A stretch of DNA of 64,000 nt from Arsukibacterium sp. UBA3155 (GCA_002364615.1 DEYP01000016.1:124001-188000); one strand, 5' to 3'. Positions 26,406 to 36,652 are shown, counted from the stretch's first letter. The notes: generated by a model from the sequence alone, not told the origin. Program-made: numbers and translations.

Positions 26406-27948
26406 GCAGTTAATTATTGAGCCTCAGGTTCGTAGCCCATGGCAGGTTTTCGATCTTGCTGTGCGTTGCTATCGGCTAATGTGGTGGCCGCTTTGTATAT
26501 TGTGGTTAACCACGGCAATTCCGCTGGCACTGCTGCTGGCGGTTGTTGTTGATCCTTGGCTGGCGGGTTCAATTGTCTGGCTGGCTAAACCCTTACTGGA
26601 GAGACCTTTGCTGCATTATATCAGCAGGGCGGTATTCTCCGAGCAACCCGCCATCAGGTCCTGCTTTAGCGCACTTCGAACCGGCGGTTGGTGGCAGGCG
26701 TTACTCAGTGTTACCTGGTATCGCTTTGCCTGGCGGCGGGCATTTCTGGCACCGGTGTTATTGCTGGAGCAGCAAAGAGGAGACGCCCGTCAGCAAAGAT
26801 GCAGAACATTAACGCGTCTTTATAACGACCGCCAGGGGTTCTGGCTGGCTTTTTGTGTTCATCTTGAACTATTAATTTTGGTTATGATGCTGTTGCTTGG
26901 TTACAATTTTCTACCTGCAGCTCTGGTACCTGACTGGTTGAGTAGTTTGAGTTTATTAGAGAGCCATGTTGGCGGTTATATCGTGCTGAGTGCGACGCTG
27001 GTAGCATACAGCTTAGTGGCTCCGCTTTTTGTCCTGGGTGGCTTTTTGATGTACATCAATCGCCGCATTGTCCTTGAAGCATGGGATCTGGAGTTAACCT
27101 TCCGTAAAATAGCGTTGCGCCTGCAAGCGTTGACCACCGTTGCTGTCATGCTGTTGTGTTTAACCCTTGGTACGTTTCCCGAACCGTTACTGGCAGAACC
27201 GCAGCAACTTATTCCAAACATCAAGCAAGCAACTGATACAGAAAACAGCGCCGAAGCTACGTTAAATCAGAGCAGCGATAGCAACCCGGAAGCTGTAGCA
27301 ACCCCGCTGTACAGTGCAGAATATAAAGCTGAGATAGAACAACAGGTTGAACAGATATATCAGCAGCACGAGTTGCTGGATTATCGTACTCGCTGGGTGA
27401 CTGAAACTACCGAAGAAGTACAGACCGACAGCAGCGACTGGCTTGGTATTTTCAGCGTTATTGCTGATAGCCTTGGGGTGATTGGTTGGGTGTGTATTAT
27501 CGCGCTGACCCTAGGCCTGCTGTATTGGTTATTCCAGAATTATCATCGGTTGATCCAGCCTTTTAGCAAAAAAGTGCCGTTGGCAGCACCAACCATTCCG
27601 ATGATGTTCGCTGATTTACCTGCCGATATCGATAATGATGATTTACTGCTACAGGCAGCGAAATTTCAGCAGACCGGTAACGCCCGGTTAATGGCGGCGT
27701 GTTTACTGCGTTTTGCCCTGCATTATATACAACAGCATTATTCGGTAAAGCTGGCGGCAACGATGACTGAGCAAGAGTGTTTGCGGGCGATTAGCCAGGA
27801 TACACCCGAGCATATAAGCCTTACCATGGCCCGGCTTATTGATTTATGGATAGCGATTGCCTGGGGGCATCAGCAGTTGACGCTTGATAATCTCGGTGTC
27901 ATTTTGCAGCAGCTTAGTGTCTGGCCACAGGAGCAAAGCCCTCGATGA
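26395..27948 (+). CDS. DUF4129 domain membrane protein
   Basis: About 517 residues. An N-terminal set of four or five membrane segments (to about residue 265) is followed by an acidic soluble stretch, another membrane segment (IGWVCIIALTLGLLYWLF) and a C-terminal DUF4129 domain with LADLPADIDNDDLLLQAAKFQQTGNARLMAACLLRFALH and MTEQECLRAI. DUF4129 domains are the usual C-terminal partners of MoxR-operon transglutaminase-like proteins. A longer frame opens at 26344, but TTG 26395 with GGGGGA 6 bases before it fits the coupling of this unit and loses only non-hydrophobic residues. It overlaps the DUF4350 gene by ATGA. Confidence 0.78.
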   Translation: MDVKQLIIEPQVRSPWQVFDLAVRCYRLMWWPLCILWLTTAIPLALLLAVVVDPWLAGSIVWLAKPLLERPLLHYISRAVFSEQPAIRSCFSALRTGGWWQALLSVTWYRFAWRRAFLAPVLLLEQQRGDARQQRCRTLTRLYNDRQGFWLAFCVHLELLILVMMLLLGYNFLPAALVPDWLSSLSLLESHVGGYIVLSATLVAYSLVAPLFVLGGFLMYINRRIVLEAWDLELTFRKIALRLQALTTVAVMLLCLTLGTFPEPLLAEPQQLIPNIKQATDTENSAEATLNQSSDSNPEAVATPLYSAEYKAEIEQQVEQIYQQHELLDYRTRWVTETTEEVQTDSSDWLGIFSVIADSLGVIGWVCIIALTLGLLYWLFQNYHRLIQPFSKKVPLAAPTIPMMFADLPADIDNDDLLLQAAKFQQTGNARLMAACLLRFALHYIQQHYSVKLAATMTEQECLRAISQDTPEHISLTMARLIDLWIAIAWGHQQLTLDNLGVILQQLSVWPQEQSPR

Positions 27949-29102
27949 AAAAATGGGTTCTGGCTGGTGCTGCTGCCTTGCTGGTGTTTATTATCTGGCG
28001 TGTTAGTCAGGGGCAATGGCAACAGATTACTGAAGAGAGTGGCCTGAGCAGAGAGGCTGTCAGTCAACCTTGGTTTGCCACTGCACAGCTATTACAACAA
28101 TACGAAGGTTCCTTGGCTGAGATTTCTGATAGCACTCAGTTGCGACACCTGCTGAAGTCGGCGCCGGCATCTGAACGTATCATCGTTATCAACGAAAATC
28201 TGCTGCGTTTTGAGCCCGAGTTAGCCGAACCTTTGCTGGCATGGACCCGCTCTGGTGGACATCTTGTGTATCAGTTATCTGCCCAAAACCGTAAACAGCT
28301 TGCCAATAACCGCCTGCTTGCTGCTTTTGCTATTGAGATTTCACTGGCAGAAAGTGAGGTGCAACAGTACTGGCACCGTTTCGTCAGATCGACATTCGTT
28401 GAGGCCACCGCTGAGTTTGTGCAAGGTGTGCTGAACGTGGCAGTGATGCCAGATTACCGCATTGAACACTGTGACAATCCGCTGATGACTATTATCGGCC
28501 AGGAGCAGGGGCAGCACGATGGTTATGTCGCGTGCCAGTTTGCTTCAGACAGTGGCAAAGTCACGTTCACCAGCCAGACGGTATTTATGCAAAATAGCTT
28601 GTTGGATAAAGCTGATAATGCCTTGCTTACTCTCTCGCTGATTGGCAACGCCAGCCAGATGCATGTGATGCGGGATCCCGGTACATTACTGTGGTTTCAG
28701 CGGCTGTGGTATTGGAACTGGCCGGCTTGGTTATTATTGTTGCTGACATTCTCTTTGTTAATCTGGCGAGTTGTTCAGCGTCTTTCACCCCCTGAGCAGT
28801 TACTCACTACCCGGGATAATGTTTTTGAACATCATCTTTATGCCTGTGGTAATTTTCTGGATAAACGAATGCCAGATGAATGGCTTAAGCAGCTATTGAT
28901 GCAGGATATTCTGACGATTTGTGATCGGCGTTATCCCGGGTTTTCACGGTTAGCACAGCACGATCAGCAGCAGTTAATCGCAAACTGGTGTGGGCTGTCA
29001 TCGGCGCAACTTAATCATTTTTTTACTCAGCCCTGGCCGGCCAGAGCCGTCGATCTTGCTGAGTATATCGGGTTCTGGCAAAAAATAAGGAAAGCAATAT
29101 GA
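27945..29102 (+). CDS. DUF4350 domain protein
   Basis: A 385-residue protein anchored by an N-terminal membrane helix (residues 3-18) with a large, probably extracytoplasmic domain, then a second membrane helix (about residues 261-279) and a cytoplasmic tail. The domain has the DUF4350 features: a GxF/SWFATAQLL-like opening, IIVINENLLRFEPELAEPLLAWTRSGGHLVYQLS, and GKVTFTSQTVFMQNSLL. The DUF4350 fold resembles a glutamine-amidotransferase-like ThuA fold but without a visible catalytic triad. It overlaps both neighbours by ATGA. Confidence 0.82.
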   Translation: MKKWVLAGAAALLVFIIWRVSQGQWQQITEESGLSREAVSQPWFATAQLLQQYEGSLAEISDSTQLRHLLKSAPASERIIVINENLLRFEPELAEPLLAWTRSGGHLVYQLSAQNRKQLANNRLLAAFAIEISLAESEVQQYWHRFVRSTFVEATAEFVQGVLNVAVMPDYRIEHCDNPLMTIIGQEQGQHDGYVACQFASDSGKVTFTSQTVFMQNSLLDKADNALLTLSLIGNASQMHVMRDPGTLLWFQRLWYWNWPAWLLLLLTFSLLIWRVVQRLSPPEQLLTTRDNVFEHHLYACGNFLDKRMPDEWLKQLLMQDILTICDRRYPGFSRLAQHDQQQLIANWCGLSSAQLNHFFTQPWPARAVDLAEYIGFWQKIRKAI

Positions 29103-30073
29103 CAGAGTTAGGTGTGCAGCAGACTGAGCAAATTCGTCAAACCATCTCGGCAATAAGACAGAATATTCAGCAAGTTCTGGTAGGGCAGCATGAGATTGTA
29201 GACGATGTGATTGCTGTACTGCTCGCGGGTGGTCACGTACTACTTGAAGGGGTGCCTGGCCTTGGCAAAACCTTATTGGTAAGGGCCTTAGCACGTTCTG
29301 TGGATGTTGAATTCAGCAGGATCCAATTTACACCCGATTTGATGCCATCCGATGTGGTAGGGCATAGCCTCTATAATATGGGCAAGGGCGAATTTGAACT
29401 GAAAAAAGGACCAGCCTATACCAATATTCTGCTGGCCGACGAAATTAACCGTGCACCGGCAAAAACACAGTCAGCTTTGCTGGAAGTGATGCAGGAGCTG
29501 CAAATTACCATTGATGGCACCAGCATGAAGCTGCAGGGCCCATTTATGGTAATGGCTACCCAGAACCCGCTTGATCAGGAGGGGACTTATCCACTGCCTG
29601 AAGCCGAGTTAGACCGTTTTATGGTGAAACTAAAGTTGGGATACCCCAGTCTTGAACATGAATTGCATTTGCTGCTACTGAATACTGCCGGTGAATCTAA
29701 TGAATCACAGGTTAGTGGATTAAAAACCGTGATTACCCGCGACCAGCTAATGACAATGCGCAACCAGGCCACTCAGGTTCTGGTGGATGAAAAGCTCTAC
29801 ATGTACGCGCTGGATATCGTCAGAAAAACCAGAAGCTGGCCTGGTGTGCTCCATGGGGCAGGGGTCAGGGCCAGTATCAATATGATCAAACTGGCCAAGG
29901 TCAGAGCGCTGATGAATGGACGGGAGTTTGTAATACCGGATGACTTAAAACTGTCTGCAAAACCTATTTTACGTCATCGGATCATTTTATCTGCAGAAGC
30001 AGAGTTAGAAGGCACCAATGAAGACGATATTATCAGCGCTATCCTGATGAAGACTGAAGTACCCCGCGAATGA
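29099..30073 (+). CDS. MoxR-family AAA+ ATPase
   Basis: A 324-residue AAA+ ATPase of the MoxR group. Walker A is GVPGLGKT (about residues 52-59), Walker B is ILLADEINRAPAKTQ, and sensor 1 is MATQNPLDQEGTYPLPEAELDRF. The C-terminal helical domain has VRASINMIKLAKVRAL. MoxR proteins act as chaperones that mature or regulate partner proteins with DUF58/VWA domains, usually encoded next to them, as here. Start and stop overlap both neighbours by ATGA, which implies fixed stoichiometry. Confidence 0.93.
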   Translation: MTELGVQQTEQIRQTISAIRQNIQQVLVGQHEIVDDVIAVLLAGGHVLLEGVPGLGKTLLVRALARSVDVEFSRIQFTPDLMPSDVVGHSLYNMGKGEFELKKGPAYTNILLADEINRAPAKTQSALLEVMQELQITIDGTSMKLQGPFMVMATQNPLDQEGTYPLPEAELDRFMVKLKLGYPSLEHELHLLLLNTAGESNESQVSGLKTVITRDQLMTMRNQATQVLVDEKLYMYALDIVRKTRSWPGVLHGAGVRASINMIKLAKVRALMNGREFVIPDDLKLSAKPILRHRIILSAEAELEGTNEDDIISAILMKTEVPRE

Positions 30074-31401
30074 AACCGTTAACTATACGTCCGTCAAACC
30101 GACTTTTGCTGGCGTTGGCAGCTTTGGTTGTGCTGAGTATTGTGCTAAAAATACTTCAGAGTAGCCAGGCGGTACAGCTGGCTACGATAGGCGGACTTTT
30201 CGGGTTAATTCTTCTTAAGGGGCGTAGCGACTTTACCCGGCTCAAACGTTTACCGCCATTAACCGTGCAGCGGGAGTTACCCGACAATCTTAATCTTAAC
30301 TGCGAATTTACTTATCAGCTGATTATCGAAAACCATACTGAGCAAACCCTGTTACTCAGTGCTGCCGAGAGAATGCCAGCGCATTGGTTGCGAGAGCAGC
30401 GTCAGTTTAGCAGCCGTTTGGCGGCAAAAGAAAAACTGAAGTTTACTTATCAGGTGAAACCCAGCCGGCGCGGTCTGGTTGAGCTCTCAGGTACCGATTT
30501 TCGCTTACAGCTTCCCGGTGGCTTTTGGCAGAGCAGATACCATGTTTCGGCACAACACCAGGTAAAGGTGTATCCTGATTTTTCGGTACTAATGAAATCC
30601 CCGGGACTCAGTGGTGTTGGTAATTTACCGGTGCCTGGGATTAAAGTGTTTAATAAGCGGGGTAGCGGCACCGAATTCAGGCATCTGCGCGAGTATCGAC
30701 TGGGAGACAGTCAGAACCAGATTGATTGGCAGGCTTCCAGCCGGCGTCTGAAACTGATTGCCAGGGAGTTCCAGGAAGAACAAAGTCAGCAGGTTATCGT
30801 GATGCTCGACAGTGGCCGCAGAATGCATGTGGAAACGGAGATTGGCACCCACTTTGATGCCGCGTTAAGTGCTATTTTGCTATTGGCGCATTCGGTACTG
30901 AAAAATGGTGACTGGTTTAGCATGCAGTCTTTTGGCGCGACTGAGCGCTGGTTACCTAATGTCAGAAGTGTCCGGGATATCTCTAAAGTAATGCAGCATT
31001 TTTATGATTTATATCCGTCAGATATCAGCCCTGATTATCTGGTTGCTGCCAGACAACTTATTTCTAAAAAGCCAAAGCGCGCCTTGGTGTTAATAGTCAC
31101 CACCTTACAGGATGAAGATTTTTCTGATTTATTACCAGCAGTTCGCTTGTTGCAGCAACATCATCTGATAGGGGTAATTCATATTGAGAACGAAGCTATT
31201 CGCCAACAGTTATCTCATAACATAACAGACAGCATTCAGGCTAAAAGTTATCTGGGTGCTGTGCAGCTTAACCAACTGTTTCAGCAGAACTGGCAACGAC
31301 TGCAAAAAGAACATGTGCTTTGTATCAGCAGCAGAGCGAAGGATTTATTACCACAAAGCCTGAACGCTTACTTACGGGTGAAGCGTTCAGGCATGCTTTA
31401 A
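30070..31401 (+). CDS. DUF58 domain protein
   Basis: A 443-residue protein with two N-terminal membrane helices (residues about 11-45) and a cytoplasmic DUF58 domain related to VWA. The signature GTEFRHLREYRLGDSQNQIDWQASSRR is present, followed by VIVMLDSGRRM, which carries DxS of a MIDAS-like site. DUF58 proteins are the standard MoxR partners. It is the last gene of the six-gene unit and ends 2 bases before the convergent DUF4234 gene. Confidence 0.9.
   Translation: MKPLTIRPSNRLLLALAALVVLSIVLKILQSSQAVQLATIGGLFGLILLKGRSDFTRLKRLPPLTVQRELPDNLNLNCEFTYQLIIENHTEQTLLLSAAERMPAHWLREQRQFSSRLAAKEKLKFTYQVKPSRRGLVELSGTDFRLQLPGGFWQSRYHVSAQHQVKVYPDFSVLMKSPGLSGVGNLPVPGIKVFNKRGSGTEFRHLREYRLGDSQNQIDWQASSRRLKLIAREFQEEQSQQVIVMLDSGRRMHVETEIGTHFDAALSAILLLAHSVLKNGDWFSMQSFGATERWLPNVRSVRDISKVMQHFYDLYPSDISPDYLVAARQLISKKPKRALVLIVTTLQDEDFSDLLPAVRLLQQHHLIGVIHIENEAIRQQLSHNITDSIQAKSYLGAVQLNQLFQQNWQRLQKEHVLCISSRAKDLLPQSLNAYLRVKRSGML
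31358..31392. repeat. Perfect 12-bp inverted repeat at the end of the DUF58 gene
   Basis: GCCTGAACGCTT (31358-31369) pairs perfectly with AAGCGTTCAGGC (31381-31392) across an 11-base loop. It lies inside the last 15 codons of the DUF58 gene, just before the convergent DUF4234 gene. No T-run follows, so it is not a classic intrinsic terminator; it may still stabilise the mRNA end. Confidence 0.75.
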
Positions 31402-31403
31402 GA

Positions 31404-31892
31404 CTAACGGTTACTGGTGGTATCTATCGCTTCATTAATTTTGTATTGCAAATAAATGCTGCTAAAAAAGAACGTCAGGATAGGGCCGGTACGAACATGG
31501 TGGCCTTCTTCAATAAAGACATCATGCAGTCGGTTTCTGATGGTAAACGCAGTAATCAGATATAAAACCCAGTAAGCAATACTAAGGCTATTTTCAATAA
31601 CGGCATATTCTTCGCCAGAAAACCCGGCGACAAAACCCAGCGCAAAACTGCCCAGTAATACTGCCACCAGCACATAAATTAATTCCAGGGCAATGGGTCT
31701 GCTTTGGATCTGATTTAAGGTGCTGGCACGAGAGTAGAGCCACCATAACGGGTAAATACCCAGTGTAACGATATTAAGTAAAAATACCCACCAGGCCGAG
31801 AATCGGGGAAGTTGCTTTAACTTGCCATTGTTTAACGGCGCATTCAAATTTGCCGTTGGCGCGGTATAAGGGTTGGAAACTGCATCACTCAT
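31404..31892 (-). CDS. DUF4234-like small membrane protein
   Basis: A 162-residue protein with a Pro/Asn-rich soluble N terminus and three to four membrane segments. The FSAWWVFLLNIVTLGIYPLWWLYSRASTLNQIQ segment is typical of DUF4234, and TFFFSSIYLQYKINEAID closes it. Its function is unknown. It is convergent with the MoxR-DUF58 unit and is followed upstream by the terminator of the liu operon, so it has its own promoter in the 31893-31995 gap. Confidence 0.72.
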   Translation of the reverse strand: MSDAVSNPYTAPTANLNAPLNNGKLKQLPRFSAWWVFLLNIVTLGIYPLWWLYSRASTLNQIQSRPIALELIYVLVAVLLGSFALGFVAGFSGEEYAVIENSLSIAYWVLYLITAFTIRNRLHDVFIEEGHHVRTGPILTFFFSSIYLQYKINEAIDTTSNR

Positions 31893-31995
31893 TTAACATC
31901 CTTTTATTTTTTTGTTAAGAATGAGGATTTTAATGATAACGAAGAAAAAGTAAATGCTAAATTTAGAGTAAAAAGGAACAATATTGGCGGAGGAA

Positions 31996-32038
31996 ATAAA
32001 AAAAACTACCAGCCTCAATGTGGCATAAGGCGGGTAGT
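31996..32038 (-). terminator. Intrinsic terminator of the liu-sco operon
   Basis: On the minus strand ACTACC-c-GCCT pairs with AGGC-t-GGTAGT, followed directly by a T-run (the A-run at 31996-32004 on the plus strand). It begins 21 bases after the scoB stop. Confidence 0.82.
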
Positions 32039-32058
32039 GCTATAGGTGGAAATAAGCT

Positions 32059-32718
32059 TTAGTTAAATACCATCTCTGGTATGTCGCCATTAACCACCAG
32101 CTTGCCGGCTGTTTTCTGCTGAATTTCTTCAACAGTTATTCCCGGCGCGCGCTCTAACAGGTGGAAAGCGCCGTTGCGCACCTCCAGTACGGCTAAATCG
32201 GTAACGATTTTTTTTACACAGCCAACGCCGGTTAACGGCAGCGTGCAGCCTTCCAGCAGTTTACTGTTGCCGTATTTATCGGCGTGGGTCATGGTAACCA
32301 CGATATTCATGGCACCGGCGACTAAATCCATAGCACCGCCCATGCCTTTAACCAGTTTTCCGGGGATCATCCAGCTGGCGATATTACCGTTCTGGTCCAC
32401 TTCAAAGGCGCCCAGTACGGTTAAATCAACATGACCGCCACGGATCATGGCAAAGCTTTCTGCTGAGCTGAATATAGCCGCGCCTTTAATAGCGGTGACC
32501 GTTTCTTTGCCGGCGTTAATCATATCGGCGTCAAGCTCTGCTTCAGTCGGGTAGGGGCCCATACCCAGCAAGCCGTTTTCAGACTGCAGCATCACTTCAA
32601 TGCCCTCTGGCACATAATTGGCTACCAGAGTCGGAATACCAATACCCAGGTTAACGTAGTAACCGTCTTGCAGCTCTTGCGCTACGCGCATTGCTACCTG
32701 TTCACGAGATAAAGCCAT
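32059..32718 (-). CDS. scoB: 3-oxoacid CoA-transferase subunit B
   Basis: A 219-residue beta subunit of the acetoacetate-forming CoA-transferase. NLGIGIPTLVANYVPEG and the catalytic-glutamate motif LQSENGLLGMGPYP are intact, as is SFAMIRGGHVDLTVLGAFEVD. With ScoA it moves CoA between acetoacetate and an acyl donor such as succinyl-CoA, closing leucine degradation. ATG 32718 is chosen because AAGGAGGC lies just before it; a longer frame to 32769 overlaps scoA and is not supported. It is the last gene of the minus-strand operon. Confidence 0.93.
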   Translation of the reverse strand: MALSREQVAMRVAQELQDGYYVNLGIGIPTLVANYVPEGIEVMLQSENGLLGMGPYPTEAELDADMINAGKETVTAIKGAAIFSSAESFAMIRGGHVDLTVLGAFEVDQNGNIASWMIPGKLVKGMGGAMDLVAGAMNIVVTMTHADKYGNSKLLEGCTLPLTGVGCVKKIVTDLAVLEVRNGAFHLLERAPGITVEEIQQKTAGKLVVNGDIPEMVFN

Positions 32719-32728
32719 GGTTGCCTCC

Positions 32729-33430
32729 TTAACCTTGCCGCACCATACGACGTTCGATGCGTTTTTCAAAGCTGCCTTTGATTACGCGCTGCACGTAAAT
32801 ACCTGGGGTATGAATTTGCGACGGTTCCAGCTCACCCGGCTCAACAATTTCTTCCACTTCGGCCACGGTAATTTTACCAGCGGTAGCCGCCATCGGATTG
32901 AAGTTCATCGAGGTGTGACGGAACATCAGGTTACCGTAGCGGTCGGCTTTCCAGGCGCGCACTATGGCAAAATCACCGGTAATGGCAGGTTCTAATACGT
33001 AATGCCGACCATCAATTTCGCGGGTTTCTTTGCCTTCAGCAACGGGGGTGCCATAACCGGTAGCGGTGAAAAAGGCCGGAATACCGGCGCCGCCAGCACG
33101 CATTTTTTCTGCCAGGGTACCCTGCGGAGTAAGCTCTACTTCGAGCTCGCCACTTAGCAGTTGTTTTTCAAACAGGGCGTTTTCACCAACATAAGAGGCG
33201 ACCATTTTTTTGATTTGGCGGTCTTCCAGTAAAATACCCAAACCAAAACCATCGACACCACAGTTATTGGATACCACGGTTAAATCGGTGGTAGCCATTT
33301 TTTTAATCTGGGCAATTAATCCTTCCGGAATACCGCATAAGCCAAAGCCACCGGCAATAACGGTCATGCCGTCTTGCAAGCCGGCCATGGCGTCTTCGTA
33401 ACTATGTACGACTTTATTAAACCCTGCCAT
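32729..33430 (-). CDS. scoA: 3-oxoacid CoA-transferase subunit A
   Basis: A 233-residue alpha subunit of the CoA-transferase. [19 protein letters not shown], the [13 protein letters not shown] segment and [24 protein letters not shown] are family hallmarks. It is 10 bases upstream of scoB and separated from liuE by 323 bases that hold a palindromic repeat. AGGACA precedes the ATG. It acts in the cytosol to activate or release acetoacetate formed by HMG-CoA lyase. Confidence 0.93.
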   Translation of the reverse strand: MAGFNKVVHSYEDAMAGLQDGMTVIAGGFGLCGIPEGLIAQIKKMATTDLTVVSNNCGVDGFGLGILLEDRQIKKMVASYVGENALFEKQLLSGELEVELTPQGTLAEKMRAGGAGIPAFFTATGYGTPVAEGKETREIDGRHYVLEPAITGDFAIVRAWKADRYGNLMFRHTSMNFNPMAATAGKITVAEVEEIVEPGELEPSQIHTPGIYVQRVIKGSFEKRIERRMVRQG

Positions 33431-33490
33431 TTGTTGTCCTCTGTTCTTTGCTGAACTTTATTTTAGAGCCGTTCTTCGATTCCGCTGCTG

Positions 33491-33714
33491 CTACGTGTAT
33501 TTTTGTCTGCGACACGCCGTGAACCCCTCCCTGGGGGCTCGTTTCCGCCCGTCCAGGGCTTCAACGGTCTCAGAAAAAATCACATCCGCATCAGCTTACT
33601 TCAAAGTAAAGGGAAGCGCGCTGTACACTTTGGCCGGAACCGTGTTTTTCATGGATGAAAAACAGGAGCCCCCATGGATGGGTTTACGGCGTGTTTCGGC
33701 AAAGTTGTACGGAG
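33491..33714. repeat. Palindromic CATGGATG-family element, long copy 1
   Basis: This fills most of the 323-base gap between liuE and scoA. The outer arms GACACGCCGTGAACCCC (33511-33527) and GGGTTTACGGCGTGTTT are inverted copies, extended by a matching inner pair around GGGGGCTCG and GAGCCCCC. Inside is a hairpin GTTTTTCA-tgga-TGAAAAAC (33644-33663). The core CATGGATG occurs at 33650 and 33673. The rest of the gap is unremarkable. Short open frames across it are repeat-encoded and not genes. Confidence 0.85.
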
Positions 33715-33753
33715 TGCTTACCGTGTCCGAAGAACCTTATTTGCTGCTGTTAA

Positions 33754-34668
33754 CTAATCACCAGTTTGCGTGCACTTCGCCTTAAGTGCCAATCCTACTT
33801 TAGAACTAGGTTGCTTCCCAAGCTTGCCAGTAATAAACCAGCCGGCTTCTGCCAGCGCCGCTAAATCAATGCCGTGCTCAATACCCAGGCCATTTAATAA
33901 GTACACCACATCTTCGGTGGCCACATTGCCCGAAGCACCAGCAGCATAAGGGCAGCCGCCTAAACCGGCCACAGCGCTATCAATAATGCTAATGCCACGA
34001 TTAAGCGCCACGTAAATATTAGTCAGGGCCTGGCCGTAGGTGTCATGAAAATGTACAGCTAATTTTTCAGCAGGTACCATCGATAGCACCGCATCCAGCA
34101 TGGCGTTCACTTTTGTCGGGGTGCCAACACCAATAGTATCGCCCAGAGATATCTCATAGCAGCCCATTTCCAGCAGGGCTTTAGCAACCAGGGCAACCTC
34201 GGTCGGTGCCACATCGCCCTGATACGGACAACCGACCACACAAGACACATAACCACGTACTTTAATGCCATCAGCTTTCGCCGCCTCAACGACCGGCGCA
34301 AAGCGCTCCAGGCTTTCACTGATAGAGCAGTTAATGTTTTTCTGGCTAAACGCTTCTGATGCTGCGCCAAAAATAGCGACTTCGGTGGCACCTGCGGCTT
34401 TTGCTGCTTCATAGCCTTTTAAATTAGGGGTCAGCGCCGCATAAGTCACGCCAGCTTTGCGGGTAATACCGGCAAATACCTCTGCAGAGTCGGCCATTTG
34501 CGGTACCCACTTAGGTGAAACAAAAGCGCCACTTTCAATGTAACTGTGCCCAGCGGCGCTTAGCATGTCGATTAAAGCAATCTTATCGGTGCTGCTAACA
34601 CTTTGCTCGTTTTGCAGGCCATCACGCGGGCCTACTTCCACTATACGGACACGTGCTGGTAAGCTCAT
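33754..34668 (-). CDS. liuE: Hydroxymethylglutaryl-CoA lyase
   Basis: A 304-residue HMG-CoA lyase, which splits HMG-CoA into acetoacetate and acetyl-CoA, the last carbon-carbon cleavage of leucine breakdown. [12 protein letters not shown] at the N terminus holds metal-binding Asp and Arg. [14 protein letters not shown] holds metal His residues, and the signature [19 protein letters not shown] carries the catalytic cysteine. The start overlaps the liuD stop by 4 bases. Length is as usual for the family. Confidence 0.95.
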   Translation of the reverse strand: MSLPARVRIVEVGPRDGLQNEQSVSSTDKIALIDMLSAAGHSYIESGAFVSPKWVPQMADSAEVFAGITRKAGVTYAALTPNLKGYEAAKAAGATEVAIFGAASEAFSQKNINCSISESLERFAPVVEAAKADGIKVRGYVSCVVGCPYQGDVAPTEVALVAKALLEMGCYEISLGDTIGVGTPTKVNAMLDAVLSMVPAEKLAVHFHDTYGQALTNIYVALNRGISIIDSAVAGLGGCPYAAGASGNVATEDVVYLLNGLGIEHGIDLAALAEAGWFITGKLGKQPSSKVGLALKAKCTQTGD

Positions 34669-36650
34669 GCTTCCTCCGGACTAAAATCGACCAGTTCGGC
34701 ACCATCTTTTACCAGGTCGCCAGCTGCATAAAACACCTCATTTACCACGCCGTCTTTGGGGGCTTTAATGCTGTATTCCATTTTCATCGCTTCCATAATA
34801 ACCAGCGTATCACCGGCTTTTACATTAGCGCCGGCTTTGGTCATTATCGCCACAATAGTACCGTTCATTGGCGCAGTTAAACTGCCGGCATGCTCGCTGC
34901 CATCCAGCTCCGGAGTGACTTCAGTGCGATAAATAAAGTCATATCGATGATGTTTAATAAAGACACTGATGGTGTCCTGATAACGGCTGACCCGCACCTT
35001 GGTTTTATGATCGCCCAAGGTCGCGCTTAACTCATCGCCATTTAGATCCGCCAGACAGCAAATTTGCTGGCCTTGCAGTTCAATTACATAATGCTGTTGT
35101 TGCTCGCGTATCGTCAATTGCTCAGCGTTATCACCGTGCAGTAAATTAAGAATAACGGTCGGTGTTTCATTTAAACGCCAGCCATGGCTGTATTGCCAGG
35201 GACTCGGGCTGGTGTTACTGGGCCGTGGTGCTTTTTGCTGCTCCATAATAAATAGCGCGGCTAGCACGAGTGCCTGATTATTCTCGCTGTTGGCCGGGGC
35301 GAATAAGGTTGCCTGATGCTGGTTGATAAAGTTGGTATCTAACTCGGCTGCTTTAAAGGCCGGGTGCTCTGTTAAGCTGGTTAAAAAGCTTAAATTGGTG
35401 GTCACGCCGGCGATCCGGTAATCGTCCAGCGCACGCAGCATTCTGGCGATAGCGCGGTCACGGCTTTCGTCCCAGACAATAAGCTTGGCAATCATTGGGT
35501 CATAAAAAGGCGATACTTCGTCATTCTCTACTACGCCGGTATCCACCCGCACATTGCGGCTCTGTTCTGGCTGACGTAAATAAGTCAGCTTGCCGGTGGC
35601 AGGCATAAAATCGTTATCCGGATCTTCGGCATAGACCCGCACTTCAATGGCATGGCCATCAATTTGTACTTCGTGCTGACTAAGGGGCAATTTTTCGCCA
35701 GCCGCCACTAACAGCTGCCATTTAACCAAGTCCTGGCCGGTGATCATTTCCGTAACCGGGTGTTCTACCTGCAGTCGGGTGTTCATTTCCATAAAATAGA
35801 ACGAGCCGTCTTCGTCAAATAAGAACTCTACTGTTCCTGCACCACGATAATCTATGGCTTTTGCGGCTTTTACTGCAGCTTCACCCATCGCTTTACGCTG
35901 TTCTGCGCTGAAATTTGGTGCCGGGGCTTCTTCAATGACTTTCTGATGCCGGCGCTGAATAGAGCAATCGCGCTCGGCTAAATACACTGCGTTGCCGTGA
36001 TTATCACAAAACACCTGAATTTCGATATGACGCGGCTTGGTTAAATAGCGCTCAACCAGCATTTTGTCATTACCAAAACCAGCTTTCGCTTCGCGCCGGG
36101 CACTGGCTAAGGCATCGGCAAACTCTTCTTTTGTCCAGACCACCCGCATGCCTTTGCCACCACCACCATAGGCGGCTTTTAACAGCTGCGGATAACCAAT
36201 ATTGGCAGACTCTTTTGCCAGCAGGTCGTCTGATTGATCATCACCATGGTAGCCCGGCACTAACGGCACGCCGGCGTCAGCCATAATTTTTTTGGCGGCG
36301 CTTTTTGAGCCCATGGCGGTAATCGCACCAACTGGTGGGCCGATAAACACCACACCAGCATCCGAACAGGCTTTGGCGAAATCTTCATTTTCCGATAAAA
36401 ACCCATAGCCCGGATGAATGGCCTCAGCACCACTTTGCTTGGCAATGTCGATTATTTTATCGCTACGCAAGTAAGAGTCTTTACTGGGCGCCGGGCCAAG
36501 CAAATAGGCTTCGTCTGCCATGCGGACATGGCGGGCATTGGCATCGGCTTCGGAATATACTGCCACGCAGCGAATGCCCAGCTTATGAGCCGTGTCGATA
36601 ACCCGACAGGCAATTTCGCCACGGTTAGCGATTAATATTTTGCGAAACAT
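34665..36650 (-). CDS. liuD: Methylcrotonyl-CoA carboxylase biotin subunit (alpha)
   Basis: A 661-residue biotin-dependent carboxylase subunit. Order of domains: biotin carboxylase ([16 protein letters not shown] at the start, the [11 protein letters not shown] loop near residue 163, [18 protein letters not shown] near 285), a linker domain, then a biotinyl domain with EAMKMEYS and biotinylated Lys623. With LiuB it carboxylates 3-methylcrotonyl-CoA. Its place between liuC and liuE supports the leucine pathway over acetyl- or propionyl-CoA carboxylase roles. Confidence 0.95.
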   Translation of the reverse strand: MFRKILIANRGEIACRVIDTAHKLGIRCVAVYSEADANARHVRMADEAYLLGPAPSKDSYLRSDKIIDIAKQSGAEAIHPGYGFLSENEDFAKACSDAGVVFIGPPVGAITAMGSKSAAKKIMADAGVPLVPGYHGDDQSDDLLAKESANIGYPQLLKAAYGGGGKGMRVVWTKEEFADALASARREAKAGFGNDKMLVERYLTKPRHIEIQVFCDNHGNAVYLAERDCSIQRRHQKVIEEAPAPNFSAEQRKAMGEAAVKAAKAIDYRGAGTVEFLFDEDGSFYFMEMNTRLQVEHPVTEMITGQDLVKWQLLVAAGEKLPLSQHEVQIDGHAIEVRVYAEDPDNDFMPATGKLTYLRQPEQSRNVRVDTGVVENDEVSPFYDPMIAKLIVWDESRDRAIARMLRALDDYRIAGVTTNLSFLTSLTEHPAFKAAELDTNFINQHQATLFAPANSENNQALVLAALFIMEQQKAPRPSNTSPSPWQYSHGWRLNETPTVILNLLHGDNAEQLTIREQQQHYVIELQGQQICCLADLNGDELSATLGDHKTKVRVSRYQDTISVFIKHHRYDFIYRTEVTPELDGSEHAGSLTAPMNGTIVAIMTKAGANVKAGDTLVIMEAMKMEYSIKAPKDGVVNEVFYAAGDLVKDGAELVDFSPEEA

Positions 36651-36652
36651 AG

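Noticed and set aside
32719-32769. Longer start for scoB
   Set aside because: It overlaps scoA by 41 bases, while the ATG at 32718 has a perfect AAGGAGG site.
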